A stretch of 64,000 nt of DNA from Fratercula arctica (GCA_947846985.1 CANTUZ010000001.1:36790727-36854726), one strand, 5' to 3'. Positions 12,961-24,790 are shown, numbered from the stretch's first letter. The notes: a model not told the origin generated them from the letters alone. Translations and numbers: made by a program.

Positions 12961-15265
12961 GATTCAGGTGAAGTAGTTATTGTTGTGTTTTCCCATACTT
13001 CCATCTTTACTTTGATATAAGTCATATCAAGCTCTCTCATATGATCTTCACAAATGCCGCTTAAAGCCCCAGTCTAACTGCACTGCTCACAGGCATCTGA
13101 CAAGTCGTGAATTATTTTAAACGTGTTCATTTTTAAATGAATAGAGGCAATACAGAGCAATGCAATAATGTGTCATGAATTTCATTATGTTTATTTATTG
13201 ATGTTGTGATAGCAGAAACAGAGCTATTGTACTTTCAGCTCGAGCTCTTTATGTGGTGTAACGTTTGGCACCTCTTCCTGCGTCCTAATCTTGCACCTTC
13301 TCCAAAAAGTAGTTCATCCTAAGAGCTCGTATTACAATTACATTTTCCTAGTCTCATTTGACAGCTTTCCACATTCTCTTCCTAGACCATGCTAATTTCA
13401 TTAGATGCTTGCATTTCATGTTTCTCCAGTGCAAAATAAAACGAGGCTCAGAAACCCAAAACCATTGTGAAATAAACAGCAACTCGAGTGTGGTCTGGAA
13501 AATCTTCTTGATTCCCTTTTCAGCAGAAGGAAGTTTTGGGTTCAGCTTCCATATGTTTTTCCTAGTCCCATCTTTTTTTAGAGAAAGAAGTCTGCATTTA
13601 AACATATATCCTGTATCTGCTCTGTCAGAGGAGTTGAAGGCTTTTGTTAAGCTGACTTCCCCACCGAAGAAGAGGCAAACTTGTTCCTGAAAGGCTTTAA
13701 TCTTTTGTATCATACTAAAAAAATGTGATCAGTCTGGTCTCACCCCACCTTTTGAGTGTCTTTTAAATCTACTTTTTTACCAGGATCACTTAAAAAATAT
13801 GTCTCTCTCTGTAGTGACCTTTTTAGCTTCTTCAGGCTTGAGGCTTGGTGCAACCATCAATGAGGTGAGAGGAAGCTTGACTGGGCCTTGTGACTTTGAA
13901 TCCTTGCACTGTATTAAATCCCTACACTCTAGGCTTCTGTCTTCTTTTGTGCCTTGTATATTGCAGAGTAAAGTCCTGTAAAAAATTAAGAAATATCTTT
14001 TTTTCAGTAAGCCAATAATACAAATCCAACTGAAATACCTGCAATACCTTAATATGAATGCTTAAGCAATATATATATATATATTTTTTTTCTTTTTTTA
14101 ACAAATACGGTACTTGCTGAAATAAAATATTACATGAAGCAGGCATTTATATGGGGAGAATCTGCATTCCTTCACTTACAGAAAAAAATAGTAGTCTCCG
14201 TCCCCAGAGTTTCACTCTTCAGAAGTCAGTGTGCATTTGACTGAATAGCTCAGGACCTCTTTCCCTCACAGTTTTGCTTTTCTCATTCAAGAATAAGAGA
14301 AAACACGAGCCGCCAACACTCTTCAATAGAGAGTACAGCAGCCTGGTGAACATTATTGCCTTGTGGATATGACTGTTTTTGTTGCCCAGTATTTTCAGTG
14401 TGCTTTTGAAGAGCGTTACGTATGTCAGAAATTCACATAAACATGCTGCAGGTCCTGTAACACCAAAATACACATTTTGCAGCAAGTGTGAAGCTTCCCA
14501 AATATGTACATGTCATATAAATTATGTCTCAAAAAAATTTTCAAAAGAATGAGAGCGGAGAGCACGTATTAGGACAAGATTTGTTAAAGTAGCCTATTTG
14601 ATTTTGCCCTTCAAAAAGGTAAAATAACTTATTAGAAGTTTATGCCCAGTTTTGTTTTTTTGGGAATTGGTTGGGGTTTTTTTTTTTTTTTTTTTGCTAT
14701 TGGGTTAATACCTTTTCTTAATGAAGGAAATATGGTGAAATCAAAAACTACTACTTCAGGCTAAGTTTATACACTCACTGGCAGTCTTATACTGCGGTGT
14801 CTTTGTGAAAAATTGTACTGTGTTGAACACAAACTGTTCCTAACAAAATGAAGGCAATTGTCTGCTCTTTCAAAACTAGATTTGGCAGAATATAATTCTT
14901 TTGTCTTGAAATGTGATTGCTATTATATAAGATCTTTGTTTCATGGGGGAAGGGTGAATACTCAGAATTAAGCTTTTCAAGAAAAGACACAGAAGATGCT
15001 TGAATTAGATATTAAGTGGCAGTCTGATAAAGGGGAGAGGTGTTTCATTTCATTTTTGTATTTAATGTTTAATTAAAAAGAAGTTAGAGTCAGCAAAGGC
15101 ATTTTGCTTTATTATAGTTCCAGGTATGAACACCTACATAAAATGGAGTTGCATTGAATCATTTCTGAAAATATGATACTTGTTCTTGTAATTCTGAGAA
15201 AAAATTATGAATATTCCAGTAGCCTAATATTCATAAATCTGATTAATGTTTCAGACCTTTTTTCC

Positions 15266-15290
15266 TTTTTTTTTTTTTTTTTTTTTTTTT
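15266..15290 (+). repeat. T25 homopolymer
   Basis: Unbroken T run, part of a longer T-rich patch (15,256-15,290). Confidence 0.9.
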
Positions 15291-15871
15291 ACATTTTAGA
15301 ATACATCTTTCCCTAATATGACAATTATTTCTGGGCATAATTTATCAAGAATACTTAAATATTGCATTTCTCTCTATATTCCCCTCCCTCTTTCTCTCAC
15401 TTTACCCATCTTTTTCTTTGTAGTCATGTTGATTTTAAGATTTAATTTTTTTTTTAGGAGACAGACCTGTCTAATTAAAAACTTTTATTTTTCTCTAATT
15501 TTATTCAAACATTATGGAATACACCAAAGGCTACTAGAAATCTTCAGAATTGTGACGTAATAAAGATTTTGATTAAAAAGAAAAAAAAAAAGAAAATAGC
15601 TAGGAACCTCTAATTTTTAATGGGCAGCATTCTTTTTATAGGAATTCTTAAAAACAGGAGCCTTGTAAAGTTCTCTACCATTGTCTTACTGAGCGATAGT
15701 AGAATTCTTGAAATCTGATTGATTAATATAGGGCTGTAATTTTAATCCTGACTTTTTTTTGAAAAAAATATATATGTGTGCAAAGCCAAAGTGAAACTCC
15801 TTTTTATTTATAAAAATATCAAAACTTTTCAACAGAAGTAAACACATATACCTTGTGAACATGAACTTATC

Positions 15872-15895
15872 AAAAAAAAAAAAAAAAAAAAAAAA
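15872..15895 (+). repeat. A24 homopolymer
   Basis: Unbroken A run followed by GAAAGGAAAC. No retrocopy body was recognised upstream. Confidence 0.9.
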
Positions 15896-18800
15896 GAAAG
15901 GAAACAAAATTAATGTAGCCCACTTCTAAAAATGTTCCCCATAATTCATTGTGTAATGCTTTGCCCAGGCTGCTTTAGACTGTTTCTAGTGATGAAGTTT
16001 TCACTTTATTTTTTTTTCTTATGAGAGTATTTAAGGTTAATGCATCCTATGAGGAATTTGTTTCTGATGCTCTGTTCTTAGCCATAATTTTTCATTTTCT
16101 TTTCTCTAAATTAAACTTTTGGAAATCATAGTCATTCTAGAATTAATTAGTAGAACCTTAACTGTTAACTTTCAAACTTCTGAATGGTTTTAATTTGAAT
16201 TTATAAAATGCAATATTCCAAATTCAACGTATGAGAGCAATAATGAACAACACTAGCAGTTTATATAAGCCCCTGTGTGGTCTTACTACACAAGCCCTAA
16301 CACCTGTAATAGAATTAAAGGTTTCACAAGCAGTTGACAATAGTAGTTGAAGGATATTCTACATGTTGTTCATGCAAACACTGGCCAGTAAATGATTCTT
16401 CAAGTCACATTATTAGACTGTTGCAATTGTATTGTCACATCTGAAACCCCATGCCAGTAAAACTGTATTTTGCACAGGTTTAATTTTCTTGTTCTTTTAC
16501 TTTCCTCCTCTTCAACTCCCTTATGAAAAAGGTAGCATAATCAAACTGTAAGATATTTTTTGAAAGGTGGTAACCCTCTTTTTTTAAAATTTTGTCAGCT
16601 TTTGAAAGCTTTGTATGTGTTCTGATCTCTTTCAAAATGGAAATTTTTATGGGCTTCATCCTGAGAAAGCTTCATTAAATGTGTGTACAGGAATCTTCAG
16701 GATCTTTTCTGCAACATTGCAATAATGGCAGTGTTCCTAAAATTTCAAACTTACTCTAGGGTGATATATTAGGACAGATAGGTGGAAGAAAGTATTTTTA
16801 AGGGGACATTGTAACAACTGTGAAAACATCTATCTGTTGCATGGTTTAACAGCATACTGTCATTGGAAATGAACTGATTCCACTAATCTGTGAAAAGGAG
16901 CCATAAAAACAGGACGTCTTCTCTAGCGGAGCTATGGACAGTTAGGTTGACATCACAGACTTGTCCAGTATTTAACCAGGGCAGTTGACAGTTCTGCTTT
17001 TACTTTAGTTTTAGAGACCATTTGTGACAGTATGTTTTCTTCCTACTGAAGAACTTGTATCTTAGTAGTTGGTGACCTAATTGATACTCCCGCCCTCAAC
17101 TTTGAATCACAGAGACAGAAAACACGTCTTTACTATTTAACTCCAGTGACTTGTAGAGATGGATTGTTTCTGGGGGTTTTCTTGAGGGGTGTGGGGAGTG
17201 AAGGTGGAGCTTGTTTTATTTTGTTCTTCAGGAGGTTAACAGTGCTGGAATTAGAGTAATTTTTGCTTATTTATCCAGAGACTGTAATTCCATGTAATAC
17301 ATTTCTGATACAATGCATCTTACTTAGCTTTAGCTATTACACTGAACATCTTGCTGGTCATGTAGATTTCCCTGGAGTTACTGGAGAAAGTAATCTCCAG
17401 GAGCAGTAGGTACCTAAAGCTACATGCCCAAAATTGGATAAATTATCTTGTATGTCTCTAATGCTCGTAGAGGGATCTTAGCTGACTAGTTTAGAGTAGC
17501 TGACTAGCTTTTAGAAGGTTACCTGCAGGTGGGCTGAAGACTACCTTAAAACTGCAGGCAAACAGAGAGACACGGTGGTTCTGATTTCCTAGAAAGGACT
17601 GTATACCCAGAGAAGAACAAAGAGTTTATTTGCGGTTGATAGATTTCTAAAGTAGCACTCATTTCTTAGTGTTACAGCTATGCAGTGAAAAGAGGTATGA
17701 TTAATGCATGAGCTGAAATGTCTAATATCACTTCCATAGATGTTAAAGTGTAAAAATTTTAAGTATATGACCTCTCACTTCAACTGGGATTAAAAAAAAA
17801 AAAAAAAAGTGTTTAAGGGAGTTAGACATTCATATCTCTCTGTAATCCGTTGTGAAGCGGGTGCTTATCCTCCTAAGATTCCTCTGAACTGCCTAGCCTT
17901 AAAATTAAATGTTTGTTTATTATCCTAATTTTTGTATAGATATTATCATACATGCAGCAACTCTCTCTTTGCTGCCTGTATCTCAGGGTGCCCTGTTACA
18001 TCTCAACACAAACATCATACTTTCATAGTTCATAGGAGAAGGGCTAATGCTTTTAGAATATGAAGAAAAGAATTCAGCTCTGAGCTCTGTGGCTGTATAT
18101 GGTTATTGAGTATTTACATTTGTTCTTTTGCAGCAGTGAACTCACTGTAACATGCACCCAACTGTTTGTATTGCTGCAAAATACAATATGAAGGAAATTG
18201 GTCAAATTATTATCGAATAAAAGGTCATTAATGATTACCATAAATACAGAATTTCTTAGAAGCAGCTCCCATTTTTAGGACAGCAGCTAAGTTGTGGTCA
18301 TAACTTCTATTTTAAAATGTATATCTTGGCTAGTCCAACGTGTGTAAAATGCTTTTTTTTTTGGCTATGAAAAAGCAGAAACAAAAAATATGACCAGCTC
18401 TTACTGTGGTCCAGTTTATAGATAAGTTCTTAGCACCATCTTTAAAAAGGTGCTATAATTAACTCCAGGGCAAAAGTCTGACATTTCTAATGGCAGAGAA
18501 CTGATGAAAAGGCAGTTTATAGTGGGCATTTTGCCTGACAATGACATGAAAAATGGAAATGTTGATTCTAGTAGCAGCTGTGTTTAGGAGGAGGCAGATT
18601 TCTTACGTAAGTAAAAGCATAAGGTCAGTTTCCCTGGGCATCTGTAGCTGAGATATTAGACCTAGAAAATAGACATGGGTTCTGCCATTGTAAAAATTTA
18701 TTTGGATTGAGAAGTATTGGACTCTGTGAGTGTCATAATGATTATATGTGTATATATATGGTGTGGATTTTCTGCACACTAGAGAGATACTAGCTTACGA

Positions 18801-20559
18801 TTTGTGTCAAGAAAAGAATAAACGTCAGAATTAAGTCTGCTTCCAAAATATGATGTGCTACATTTAAGAGATTAGACATGTGAATGCTGAAATATTTATC
18901 TTTGTGCCTCCATTTCTTCCTCTTTTTTGTTTTTAATATTTGTTTTTATAACTTGAAACATGTTAAAAGTAAAGACAAGCTTTTATTCTAATTACATATA
19001 TTAAAAACAGGATCTTTTCTGGTTTTAAGTGCAAAGCACTAACCTACCCCCTAACTAAAATGGCCAGATGTGAAAAAGTTTGGATGCCTGTAGCTGAAAT
19101 CATCAGCTTTTGAAATGCTGGCTCGGAAAAGCAGTGCACAACACTGAGTTTGATGTCCCAGATCTTCAGAATTCTCCTTCTGTAATACAGCGTATTGTTT
19201 GCATTTCTTAGGCAGAACTTTCATAGGCCCATCTTTTAATATTGCTGCTGAAGAACAAGTCTCTAGTTGGACATAAACATCCAGATTTCCAAATTATGTG
19301 CAATTTTGATATGATAAAAAAGTCATTTAGAATTTTAAGTATAGGAGCTTTTTGCTGTATTTTGAAAACAGACTACTAAAACCTGATTCTGTCATACAGT
19401 TTATCATAAAAGAAAATTCACTGATAAAACATCAGATTATTTTTGTAATGACATACACAATGCTATGTATGTAGTCCACAGCTTAAATTAGAAACAACTT
19501 CAAAATGTGAATACAATGTGTGTTACAATCCTAATTTTTGAACCAAAGGATTTAACTAGAAGCAGGAAGAAAGTACAGTGTAAATTGACTTCACACATGC
19601 CGAACAGAAGATAATTCTTTATCTTCCATCCCTTCCCTAAATCACACGATAACCATGGTGTATAAGCACATGTATTTCACATGCACCTTGAGAGTGGCAG
19701 GTGGCTACGTATTTTCTGCTGTAAATAGCAGGGACTGTTAAATTTCCGATGTAATTTCATCCATCTTTTCCAAGCTACAATATTCCAACCACACAAGCAG
19801 TCGCAAATATTTCTAATCACCACCTACCTATAAAACCAAAACAAAGCTAAAAAAATGGAGTGGGGAGTGGCAGGGAAAAGCAAGTGTCTAGGAGAGCAGT
19901 CACTTGTGTAAACACTTGTTATGTGACATTAAACCTTACCTTGGGCCTTCTGCTCCATTAATTGAGTGCTCGCTGCCTGTGTTACCAATACTGATACATT
20001 AGATTCTGTTGCAAAACTCGTAGCTGCTGCCAAGCATAGTGGTGTGATATGAAGTGATGCAGAAAACAGTAGAAGCTCTGTCACTGGGTCAGCTGCAAGA
20101 AGAAGTGACGTGTGTGAATGTACAGTATATGGTATTTTGTGAAAGATGCAGTCTCTCTCCCAAAGAACTTCAGCTGATGACACAAGGGGAATTCAGTTCC
20201 CTTTGGCAGGACTCCATCTTGGTCTGGATGCTGTAAATACTTCTGCTTCTACAGTTACTTAGCTCATGCTGCTAAAAATATACTCATGACAGAGTTAATG
20301 AAAGTGTCTTCTTTTAAAAACTACTTGTCTACAACAATCATTTAATGTTCTTGTTTGCATGTGTGGTCCTCATTATTCTGACACAGCTATTAATACTGAT
20401 GAAAATTAAAGAGAGAAAATCCAAATATTTTCATACTTGCACTTTTCCAGTAACATTTAAGAAACCCCACAGCTAATCAGCCATAAATTTTCCTGATTTT
20501 TTTGCTTATATTTTTCAATTCAAGAGTAATATAGCAATATATGAAATTGTATTACAGCA

Positions 20560-20930
20560 GTAAGGGCTTCAGAATCCCAGTAGATGATGTAATTATGATT
20601 AAAAATTAGTATTATTGAATAATTCACTTTTGTAATATGCGAAAGTAATTTTTTCTCTCATTTTCAATAACCATCAGTCTTAATATCTAACTAATGAAAA
20701 AACATAAACAGTGTCATCTGTCAGGTTACTAACAGAGAATGCCACTTATTGGAGCTTCATTGTTTACTTTAGCAGGTAATTTGCGGACCGGAATCATTTA
20801 ATTGTTCTGAGCACATAATTACATGCCGGCATTTTCCAATTTAATTAAAATGTACAAATCTGAAGATTAAGGGAATTTTTGAATTATTAATCATTTCTCC
20901 TCTAGGAAATCTTGTTGCTCTGCAGGAGAT
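20560..20930. promoter_or_regulatory. Candidate conserved block just upstream of exon 2
   Basis: The 400 bases preceding the 59-bp exon are AT-rich but complex, with several homeodomain-type cores (TTAATTAAA near 20,842, TTAATT, ATTATTAAT near 20,884) and no simple repeats. Introns flanking regulated small exons are often conserved. It could hold splicing or transcriptional elements, but this is not shown by the sequence. Confidence 0.25.
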
Positions 20931-20976
20931 TTGTCCAGTGTACAACTATACGTATTTTTTTCCTTCTCTTTCACAG

Positions 20977-21035
20977 ACAGACAATTTTCCCGCAGAGCCC
21001 AATTACATGGGCAGCAGGCAGCAGTTTGTTCAAAG
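20977..21035 (+). CDS. PCDH17: Protocadherin-17 internal exon 2 (59 bp, cytoplasmic tail)
   Basis: A 59-bp internal exon coding for part of the intracellular tail of a delta-2 protocadherin, a single-pass homophilic adhesion protein of neurons and other cells. Read from its first base it gives TDNFPAEPNYMGSRQQFVQ plus two bases (AG) of a serine codon completed by the next exon, so it runs from phase 0 to phase 2. The acceptor is a pyrimidine-rich run ending TTTCACAG at 20,976; the donor is AAAG/GTAAGG at 21,036. A second AG lies 4 bases into the exon (20,979-20,980), but its use would shift frame. The next exon lies only 166 bp downstream in matching phase. The peptide is what I remember of the PCDH17 tail just after the transmembrane exon. 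The paralogues PCDH10, PCDH19, PCDH18 and PCDH8 are less likely; I recall the PCDH10 tail as clearly different here. The exon is near certain, the paralogue is likely. Confidence 0.88.
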
Positions 21036-21201
21036 GTAAGGCCTATTAAATAACTTTCTCGGCTTCCCCATTTGCATTCTTGTCAAAATTGCTTTGCCAG
21101 AGAGTACAATTCAACTTAGAACAAGTAAATACAACTCTCTCTCTTTCTTTTTTCTCTCTTTTTTTTTTTTTTCTTTTTTTTTTTTGAAATATGTATTTCA
21201 G
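21036..21201 (+). other. PCDH17: PCDH17 intron 2 (166 bp, GT-AG)
   Basis: A very short intron joining the 59-bp and 173-bp exons, bounded by GTAAGG and ATTTCAG. Its 3' third is dominated by an unbroken pyrimidine run at 21,135-21,185 (51 bases, CT repeats then T-rich). A 16-base segment without AG follows, leading to the acceptor. No AG occurs from about 21,126 to the acceptor, an exclusion zone of roughly 74 bases. Such a tract is a likely site for U2AF and PTB-type proteins, so the downstream exon may be splicing-regulated; that is inference. Confidence 0.88.
21135..21185 (+). promoter_or_regulatory. 51-base polypyrimidine tract before exon 3 acceptor
   Basis: Uninterrupted C/T from 21,135 to 21,185 on the sense strand, 16 bases upstream of the exon 3 acceptor. 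It begins with CTCTCTCTCTTTC-type sequence containing UCUU motifs, the preferred binding site of PTB proteins, and ends as near-pure T. It is much longer than an ordinary splice-site tract. It may be just a strong acceptor signal, or slippage expansion of one. Confidence 0.6.
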
Positions 21202-21374
21202 TAGCTCCACGTTCAAGGATCCAGAAAGAGCCAGCTTGAGGGACAGCGGGCATGGGGACAGTGATCAGGCTGACAGTGACCAAGACACTAACAAAGGCTC
21301 CTGCTGTGACATGTCTGTTAGGGAGGCACTCAAGATGAAAACTACTTCAACTAAAAGCCAGCCACTTGAACAAG
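21202..21374 (+). CDS. PCDH17: Protocadherin-17 internal exon 3 (173 bp, cytoplasmic tail)
   Basis: A 173-bp internal exon. Its first base completes the serine codon begun in the 59-bp exon, and the frame then runs open for 57 codons, ending on one base (G) of the next codon (phase 2 to phase 1). It opens SSTFKDPERASLRDSGHGDS, continues with an acidic Ser/Asp/Gln-rich stretch, then a CCDMSVREALKM segment, and ends SQPLEQ. The SLRDSGHGDSD core is the conserved cytoplasmic motif that delta-2 protocadherins share, which I know as CM1. The second shared motif, with its Cys-rich ECRVLGHSD core, belongs to the next exon and is not in this window. The acceptor is ATTTCAG at 21,201, behind a 51-base pyrimidine run. 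The donor is CAAG/GTGAGT. The expected next residue is Glu (G + AG), as in PCDH17. Reading through the donor gives Gly-Glu-stop. Function is cell adhesion and cytoskeletal signalling at synapses, from knowledge of the family. Confidence 0.92.
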
Positions 21375-22591
21375 GTGAGTGAAGCCTCCAATGCTCACAA
21401 AGTGTAAAGTTTAAGCCGTCATTATAAACCTATTAGTTTTGCAGTTACGGTTTATCAGGGTGGAATAGCCCACTGATAATACTATCAGAGAAAACAGCGA
21501 ATCTTGTAGCTAGCCCAGAGCAAAGAACGCTCAGTATCTTTTGGAATGAACATGAAATGAAACCGCAAGTATACAAAGTAGATTAAAAAAAAAAAAAAAA
21601 AAATTAGTACTTTTCTAAAATGATTAGAATATACTTTATCTCCACTGGCATTGCCTGTGATATATTATATACAGTTCTTCTACCAAAGCGTGATTTGGAA
21701 ATTCAAACTAGACATGACTGCAACAGATAAAAGAATGCCAGTCGTTTACATTCCTCACGTAGTTTGGAGACGAGGAAAAGAAAAGAGACTTGGGATATCA
21801 GACAAGAGTAAAAATGGATCAGAAGATGTTTTCATTTCATGGATGTATTTTCCTATTTGTAATGTTGATTTCGCAATTAATAGTAGTGTGAGAAGTGTCA
21901 AATAATAACATAATCTGATTTTCAGTATAATTTCATTCACATCCTGTGGAGGTGCCAAACATGAGTGCCTGTGAAACCGCTAAAATTACTTATATCAGGA
22001 CAATGACAGTGCTGTCTGCAAGCATTCATTCTGACAAACAAGCATGTTTATTTCCTCAAACTCTGTGTCCAATTCATTTTTTTCCAGATGTGTTTTATCT
22101 AATTATGAGGTCTGTTATTTCAAGAGACACTTCTTTTTTCTAAAAGCATCAGACAGACCAAGTACTCCAGCATTGTGTGTGTGTGTGTTTTGCTTCTAGG
22201 CTGTAAGCAAAAAAGTTCACCACTGAATTATTTTTCAATGTTTTGTATGTTTGCCATTATTTTAGTTTGTTGTGGGGAAGATGATTCAGTGTTAAAGACG
22301 GTTAAAAGATTATTAAATAAGCCAGCCTTAATAAGAAGCTATATTTATAATTAAGCTGAAATTTATTATCAGCTTTTTATTAATTGTTGATTCATTGAAC
22401 CTAGGTTTTTACCTCTTACCCTAGTCTCATCTGTAGTACAGTCATCAGGAAATGCATGTTCAACTTAATTTTTTTGATTATGTTGAGATCGCAATATAAT
22501 TTTTGCTGTGTAGAATATTTAGAATGCTGCAGTATAATTTATTCTGTATATATTTGAAGGTTGACCCCATATTTGACCTTATTTTCCAAGT

Positions 22592-22597
22592 AATAAA
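22592..22597 (+). promoter_or_regulatory. Possible intronic poly(A) signal AATAAA
   Basis: A canonical AATAAA about 1.2 kb into intron 3, followed by a T-rich region. If intron 3 were retained, the transcript would end in an immediate stop after exon 3 and could use this or the AATAAA at 23,367-23,372, which has a GT-rich stretch at about 23,445-23,465. AATAAA is frequent by chance in AT-rich introns, so support is weak. Confidence 0.15.
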
Positions 22598-24539
22598 TGC
22601 CAGAAAGATTATTTTTTCCTGACCTTTTGCCACAACAACTCTCTGCTTATAATTGGACATTGATCTGTATAAAGATGCAGTACTGGACTTTTTTTTTTTT
22701 TTTTCCTTTTTGGTTTTTTTTTTCCCCCAAGGAGTGTGTCTAATTTTCTCAGTATTGTGTAAGAAAAAGACAAAAATCTCTGGATTTCTATCTTTCAAGT
22801 ACAGCCATAAAAGAGTTCTAAAATTTTAGAAGCTTCATTAGGAAAATGATTTACTACTCAAATCAAAAATTAGTCGCTTTTTAGATAAGAACTGTGTGGC
22901 AAGAGTTCATAATATTTCAGTTTGTCCAGCTGCATCAAGCCCAATTCTGGTCAAAATATAAAAAGTTTGCTAAGGAGATTAAGCCAACCATTCCTGTTGC
23001 TCGTTTTCTTTACAATGTAAAGAGTTATATGGAGGTTTGCACTTGTCGTTGTATCTAGATGAGAGGCCCTGTTCATCAAGAAATAACTTACTCCAGTGGC
23101 TCATATGAATTCCTCACATTTTTATCAAACATATATTGAACTCTGAATGTTAAGTACTGACAGCCACTGAACTGAAGCAGCGGGTGTTTATGTGAATTTT
23201 CTTATTGGGAAAAAAAAAAAAAAAAGAATGAGGATAAGAGAGATAAACAATTTTTTTCTTTTTTTTTTCTTTTTTTGTTTTCCTTTATTTCCCCCAAATA
23301 TAGTTACAAATGATAATGATATACATTTTTTTACTTGTACAAACTCTTCCGTCTCAAGTGTGCTGTAATAAAATCATTGGTATATTATGAAAACTGAACC
23401 TGCAGCGAGCACCTTATGGGGTTACAGATTGTTGCAGTAACAAATGTGGTGCAGTGTGGTGTTCCCCATGAAATCAATGATCACTTGTTATTGAGCTTAG
23501 TAAGATTAGGGCTCTTAGCCCAAAGTAACTTTTCTCTTTTGAAAGAAGATAAACAAAATTGCTTTCTCTAGTCATAAGCCAAGTTGAAGGAGGGTAAGAA
23601 ATATGATCTAAGTGATTAGGACAGAAAAAGGATTGCATTTTCTTTAGAGAAATATTTTTTTCCAGGAAAGGGAGATGGACAGCTTGCTGGAGACAATTGT
23701 CTCCGTCAGTGCCTGAAGCAGTATCAGAAGTTGTGGTTCTGTCATCATTTTGAGTTGTGTGCAGGGATGGGAATTCACTATTTTAAATAAAGTTTCAGGC
23801 TTTATTATTGCAGTTTAAAGATATTTGAAATAGTTTAACTTCTGTTATTACAACAGTCCTAATTATTAGATCTTCTGACATTTTTGAAAAATTATCAGGA
23901 CTAACTGTTAATTCAGGATTCCTAATTTACAAATGAGTTAAGTTTGAGTTTGACATCCTCTGTATGTCATTCCAAACACTATTGTCACAAGTCCAACACT
24001 ACCCATGGCAGTAATAAGAATACTAGTGGTACCAGTAGTTTAACTATAGTTTTGAGCAACTCTAGCCTAGACAACTTGAGAATTAAATAGTCATACTGAG
24101 ACAAAAATTGTGTCAGTAGCACTAAAGCAATTTTGCTTCTATCAGTAATGGAGAAGTAGGAAATTTTATGAAAAAAAATTTTTTTGTAGACAAGACAACT
24201 TCTGATTTCAGCATGGGATGGGAGGCAATCAATCAAGCTTACTTTATGATTTGCATTAAAATAGTGAAAACAGTGGATTGTAAAGCCTCCGTAACTTTAC
24301 TATTAAAATATTTGATTTCAAGGAAAATATCTCCAGATATCAAGTTTTGTCTGGGGGTGATTGTAAACATTCACCCAAATTGGAAAGATAATGCAAATTA
24401 GATATCATCATGAAATGCCTGTGAAAGCTCATCACTTGGCCTTAATGGAAAGAAAGGGGAAAAAAATCCCCAACCCTATAAAAGTTATTAGGACAGTAAG
24501 TCTTATGTTAAAATAAGCATGTCCCATTTTAGTTATCTC

Positions 24540-24790
24540 AACCATATATCCTCTTGCTGTGAATTCCAAGTCACTTTCTGCATAAAAATATCTAGCTGTC
24601 TCTTAAGCTTACTTATGCTACCTGAATCAGCTGTCTTACTAAGTAGCTTGTTCCGTATGTCTGCTACTCTTTCAATAGAACGGGTTTAGATAGATTTGTT
24701 TTGTTCACCTCTCTTTTTTCACTTCTGTTGCTGAAACTTTAAACCCTGTCACTAGTTTGGACAGTTTGAGATCATCCTACTTAGAAGTCT
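24540..24790 (-). mobile_element. Possible ancient CR1/L3-like LINE 3' fragment
   Basis: The block resembles, in antisense, the 3' portion of old amniote CR1/L3-type LINEs. There is a 'CTCTTAAGCTTACTTATGC' segment, a 'GTTCCGTATG'-like word, then a T-rich run and 'AACTTTAAACCCTGTCAC'. Divergence is high and only scattered words match what I remember of these elements, so this is tentative. Confidence 0.35.

Larger units (their letters stand above)
1..20976 (+). other. PCDH17: PCDH17 intron 1, 3' portion
   Basis: Intron sequence between the large first exon, which is not in the window, and the 59-bp exon. It is AT-rich, with stops in all frames and no open frame above about 120 codons. Contents seen by eye are long A or T runs (3,421-3,437; 6,746-6,770; 14,677-14,695; 15,266-15,290; 15,872-15,895), a TA repeat (9,064-9,083), a GAAA array (11,183-11,318) and an A-rich CAAA stretch (about 11,500-11,580). 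There are also a few complex, low-repeat blocks that could be conserved noncoding sequence. No recent transposon was recognised. The assignment to intron 1 relies on the phase and identity of the exon at 20,977. Confidence 0.8.

Noticed and set aside
15840..15900. Poly-A run as the tail of a processed pseudogene or SINE
   Set aside because: No gene-like or SINE-like body precedes it and no flanking target duplication was seen.
21202..21219. WAVE-binding (WIRS) motif at SSSTFKD
   Set aside because: The position two before Thr-Phe is Ser, not the hydrophobic residue the motif needs. The known motif of this family is further down the tail, outside the window.
21191..21382. 63-codon frame read as an independent small gene starting at ATG 21,191
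   Set aside because: The ATG lies in intron 2. The real coding part is the internal exon 21,202-21,374, and the terminal Gly-Glu-stop is read-through of its donor.
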